Assembly (NCBI GenBank): GCA_027335985.1
Contig: DAHWGX010000023.1
Coordinates: 1 to 5,471 of the forward strand
DNA: 5,471 nucleotides
DNA from: Nitrospirota bacterium
GTDB taxonomy: Bacteria > Nitrospirota_A > Leptospirillia > Leptospirillales > Leptospirillaceae
Direction: 5' to 3'
In this document: positions 4,387-5,471 of the stretch, piece after piece
How positions within the stretch are numbered: the first letter of the stretch is position 1
Layout of the letters: each line of letters opens with the position of its first letter
Made by a program: the position numbers and the translations under genes
Notes under the pieces: model-generated
Told to the model about the DNA's origin: nothing
What the model saw: only the letters and a program-made list of their open reading frames with translations
The model's database searches: none

Positions 4387-4437
4387 TGGATATTCTCCTT
4401 CAATTGTAAACGGTATATAAAAATACCATTTTAATAT
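4387..4437 (-). promoter_or_regulatory. AT-rich gap with inverted repeat, candidate promoter for the nuclease operon
   Basis: Between the prepilin peptidase stop and the small ORF lies a 51-bp AT-rich stretch, in sharp contrast to the GC-rich surroundings. It contains an inverted repeat at 4412-4427 (GGTAT, 6-nt loop, ATACC) and -10-like hexamers on the minus strand (TATATA inside the repeat, TACAAT at 4402-4407). No good TTGACA was found at the right distance. The repeat overlapping a possible -10 would suit an operator. Promoter assignment is tentative. Confidence 0.35.
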
Positions 4438-4893
4438 TTAAAAATGAAACAGACTCCTGTTACGAAAGACAAATGATAAAAGACACCCGGTCAGGCCCCC
4501 AGCGGCCAGAAAGGGTCCGAACGGAAAGATCTTCTCTTTTTTCCGGACCCCGACAACAGCCAGGGCCATCAGTCCTCCGGAGACAAGGGCGATTCCCAGT
4601 CCCATGAGGCCGAAAAAGGCTCCGGTCGCGCCAGCGAATACGGCATCCCCGAACCCGAACGTTTTTTGTCTTTTCCAGGCCAGGATTCCGAGGGGAACGA
4701 TTCCGGCCGTGAAGCCCAGAAAAGATTCCAGGGGAGTCAGCCCGTTTCCCGAAACGAACGAAAACAGAAAACCGAGTCCCGCCAACGGAAGGGTCATCCG
4801 GTGGGGAAGACGGAGTGTCTTCAGGTCGATCGCCGAGAGGACCGTCCCGAAGACGGCGAATATGCCGGCCTTGAACCAGAAAACGGATGTCAC
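4438..4893 (-). CDS. Prepilin peptidase, A24 family (minimal catalytic form)
   Basis: A 151-aa, very hydrophobic protein with about five or six membrane helices. The aspartyl-protease signature of A24 enzymes is present: D23 in AIDLKTLRLPHRMTLPL and the GFGD motif at 80-83 (D83). A family-typical FPFGPFLAAGG closes it at 123-133. It cleaves the leader of type IV prepilins at the cytoplasmic face of the inner membrane. It lacks the N-terminal methyltransferase/zinc-binding half of PilD, like CpaA/TadV-type enzymes, so it may not methylate its substrates. IncI plasmids also carry a prepilin peptidase (PilU) for their thin pilus, in keeping with the type IVB-like neighbours. The start is GTG at 4893, overlapping the TGA of the upstream gene (GTGA). 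No strong ribosome-binding site precedes it, so translational coupling is likely. No pilin gene is visible in this window. Confidence 0.88.
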   Translation of the reverse strand: MTSVFWFKAGIFAVFGTVLSAIDLKTLRLPHRMTLPLAGLGFLFSFVSGNGLTPLESFLGFTAGIVPLGILAWKRQKTFGFGDAVFAGATGAFFGLMGLGIALVSGGLMALAVVGVRKKEKIFPFGPFLAAGGLTGCLLSFVFRNRSLFHF

Positions 4894-5471
4894 GGACAGC
4901 GTTCCGCCCGTTCACGGATCCACTCCTGGGCTGTCTGGGCGTCCTCCAAAATCCGTTCCTTCCCCATCGACCGGATCTTCAACCCCGTCCGGAAGGTCTC
5001 CAGCATCCAGCCCGCCGTGTCTTCCCGGGAGAGTTTTTCGGAAAATGGCACCACGAAACATGAAAGGACCCCTCCTTCGATCAGGTCGACAATTTCCCGG
5101 TAAATCCGGAACATGTCCCAGTCGATCCGGACGTCGTCGATTGTCACGCCGTGAAGCGTCGTCGTTCCCCGGGCGTGGAAATCGAATCGGGCAATGGTGC
5201 TGCGGTGATTTCCGTCGGTTGACACGTAGAAGTCCAGCCCGTCCAGGGTGATGTAGGTCATTTCCGGAAGCTTCCGGACGGTTTCGAGATAATAATCAGG
5301 ATTCGTTTCGTGAAGCGCCAGGTTTTCCGGCATCCGTTTCCCGTTCTCGAGCATCCACCGCCAGCTCATGTTTTTGTAGTCCGGGTGTCTGGTCCCGACG
5401 ATCCGGAAGACATTGACCGATCCCGAATCGCACCAGTAGCGCCGTTTGACGAACGGCAGCGCCTCCCGGTA
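4890..5471 (-). CDS. ParB/sulfiredoxin-fold-like protein, C-terminal part, cut by the window edge
   Basis: The frame stays open from the TGA at 4890-4892 to the right edge, giving at least 193 residues. The ATG at 5369 has no Shine-Dalgarno, and the 34 codons upstream of it read as normal protein (for example RYWCDSGSVNVFRIVGTRHP), so the true start is outside the window. The recognisable core is YITLDGLDFYVSTDGNHRSTIARF (quoted in part), in which strands lead to DGNHR at residues 86-90 of the visible fragment. This resembles the GxxR/DGNHR motif of ParB N-terminal and sulfiredoxin-like domains, which bind nucleotides or act as nucleases. A second strand (HGVTIDDVRIDW) follows, then helices. 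No helix-turn-helix of a true ParB is seen. Its role next to a prepilin peptidase is unknown. Assignment to the superfamily is moderate and function is not assigned. Confidence 0.7.
   Translation of the reverse strand, partial: YREALPFVKRRYWCDSGSVNVFRIVGTRHPDYKNMSWRWMLENGKRMPENLALHETNPDYYLETVRKLPEMTYITLDGLDFYVSTDGNHRSTIARFDFHARGTTTLHGVTIDDVRIDWDMFRIYREIVDLIEGGVLSCFVVPFSEKLSREDTAGWMLETFRTGLKIRSMGKERILEDAQTAQEWIRERAERCP

Noticed and set aside
4402..4407. TACAAT as the -10 box for the nuclease operon
   Set aside because: It is only 1 nt from the Shine-Dalgarno of the small ORF, so a transcript started there would lose the ribosome-binding site. No matching -35 was found.

Overview
The window looks like the transfer region of a conjugative element (plasmid or ICE) from a GC-rich Gram-negative bacterium. 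All eight substantial genes, plus one 16-codon small ORF, lie on the minus strand, so transcription runs from position 5471 toward 1. The host cannot be named from sequence alone. Acidophile groups such as Leptospirillum or Acidithiobacillus are only a guess from the style of the sequence. The identifiable genes are a coupling-protein ATPase, a ribbon-helix-helix (RHH) DNA-binding protein, a Dot/Icm- or IncI-like multispanning membrane protein, a secreted PLD-family nuclease and a prepilin peptidase. They suggest a type IVB (MPF_I-like) secretion apparatus plus type IV pilus functions.

In transcription order the right block starts with a ParB/sulfiredoxin-fold-like protein that runs off the right edge (4890-5471). 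A minimal prepilin peptidase follows (4438-4893) and overlaps it by GTGA. A 51-bp AT-rich gap (4387-4437) with a small inverted repeat comes next. A lysine-rich 16-aa ORF (4336-4386) is then coupled by another GTGA overlap to a secreted HKD nuclease (3668-4339). After a one-base gap comes a four-helix IcmC/TraQ-like membrane protein (3133-3666). It is followed by a single-span membrane protein of unknown function (2537-3076) and a P22_AR_N-type phage antirepressor (1619-2518).

From 1122 to 1618 there is a ~500-bp stretch without a convincing gene. It is packed with palindromes built on TTGGCATATGCCAA. Two ~65-bp modules in direct orientation each carry two dyads exactly 45 bp apart, and further half-sites and hairpins fill the rest. 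A GC-rich hairpin sits just behind the antirepressor stop codon.

The left block reads RHH protein (639-1121), small two-helix membrane protein (247-642), then a coupling-protein ATPase cut by the left edge (1-229). The order 'dyad-rich DNA, RHH protein, coupling protein' matches oriT-trwA-trwB of R388-like plasmids, so the gap is a candidate oriT or relaxosome-assembly site. The coupling protein appears to be split in two: the membrane anchor and the P-loop ATPase are separate, closely spaced genes.
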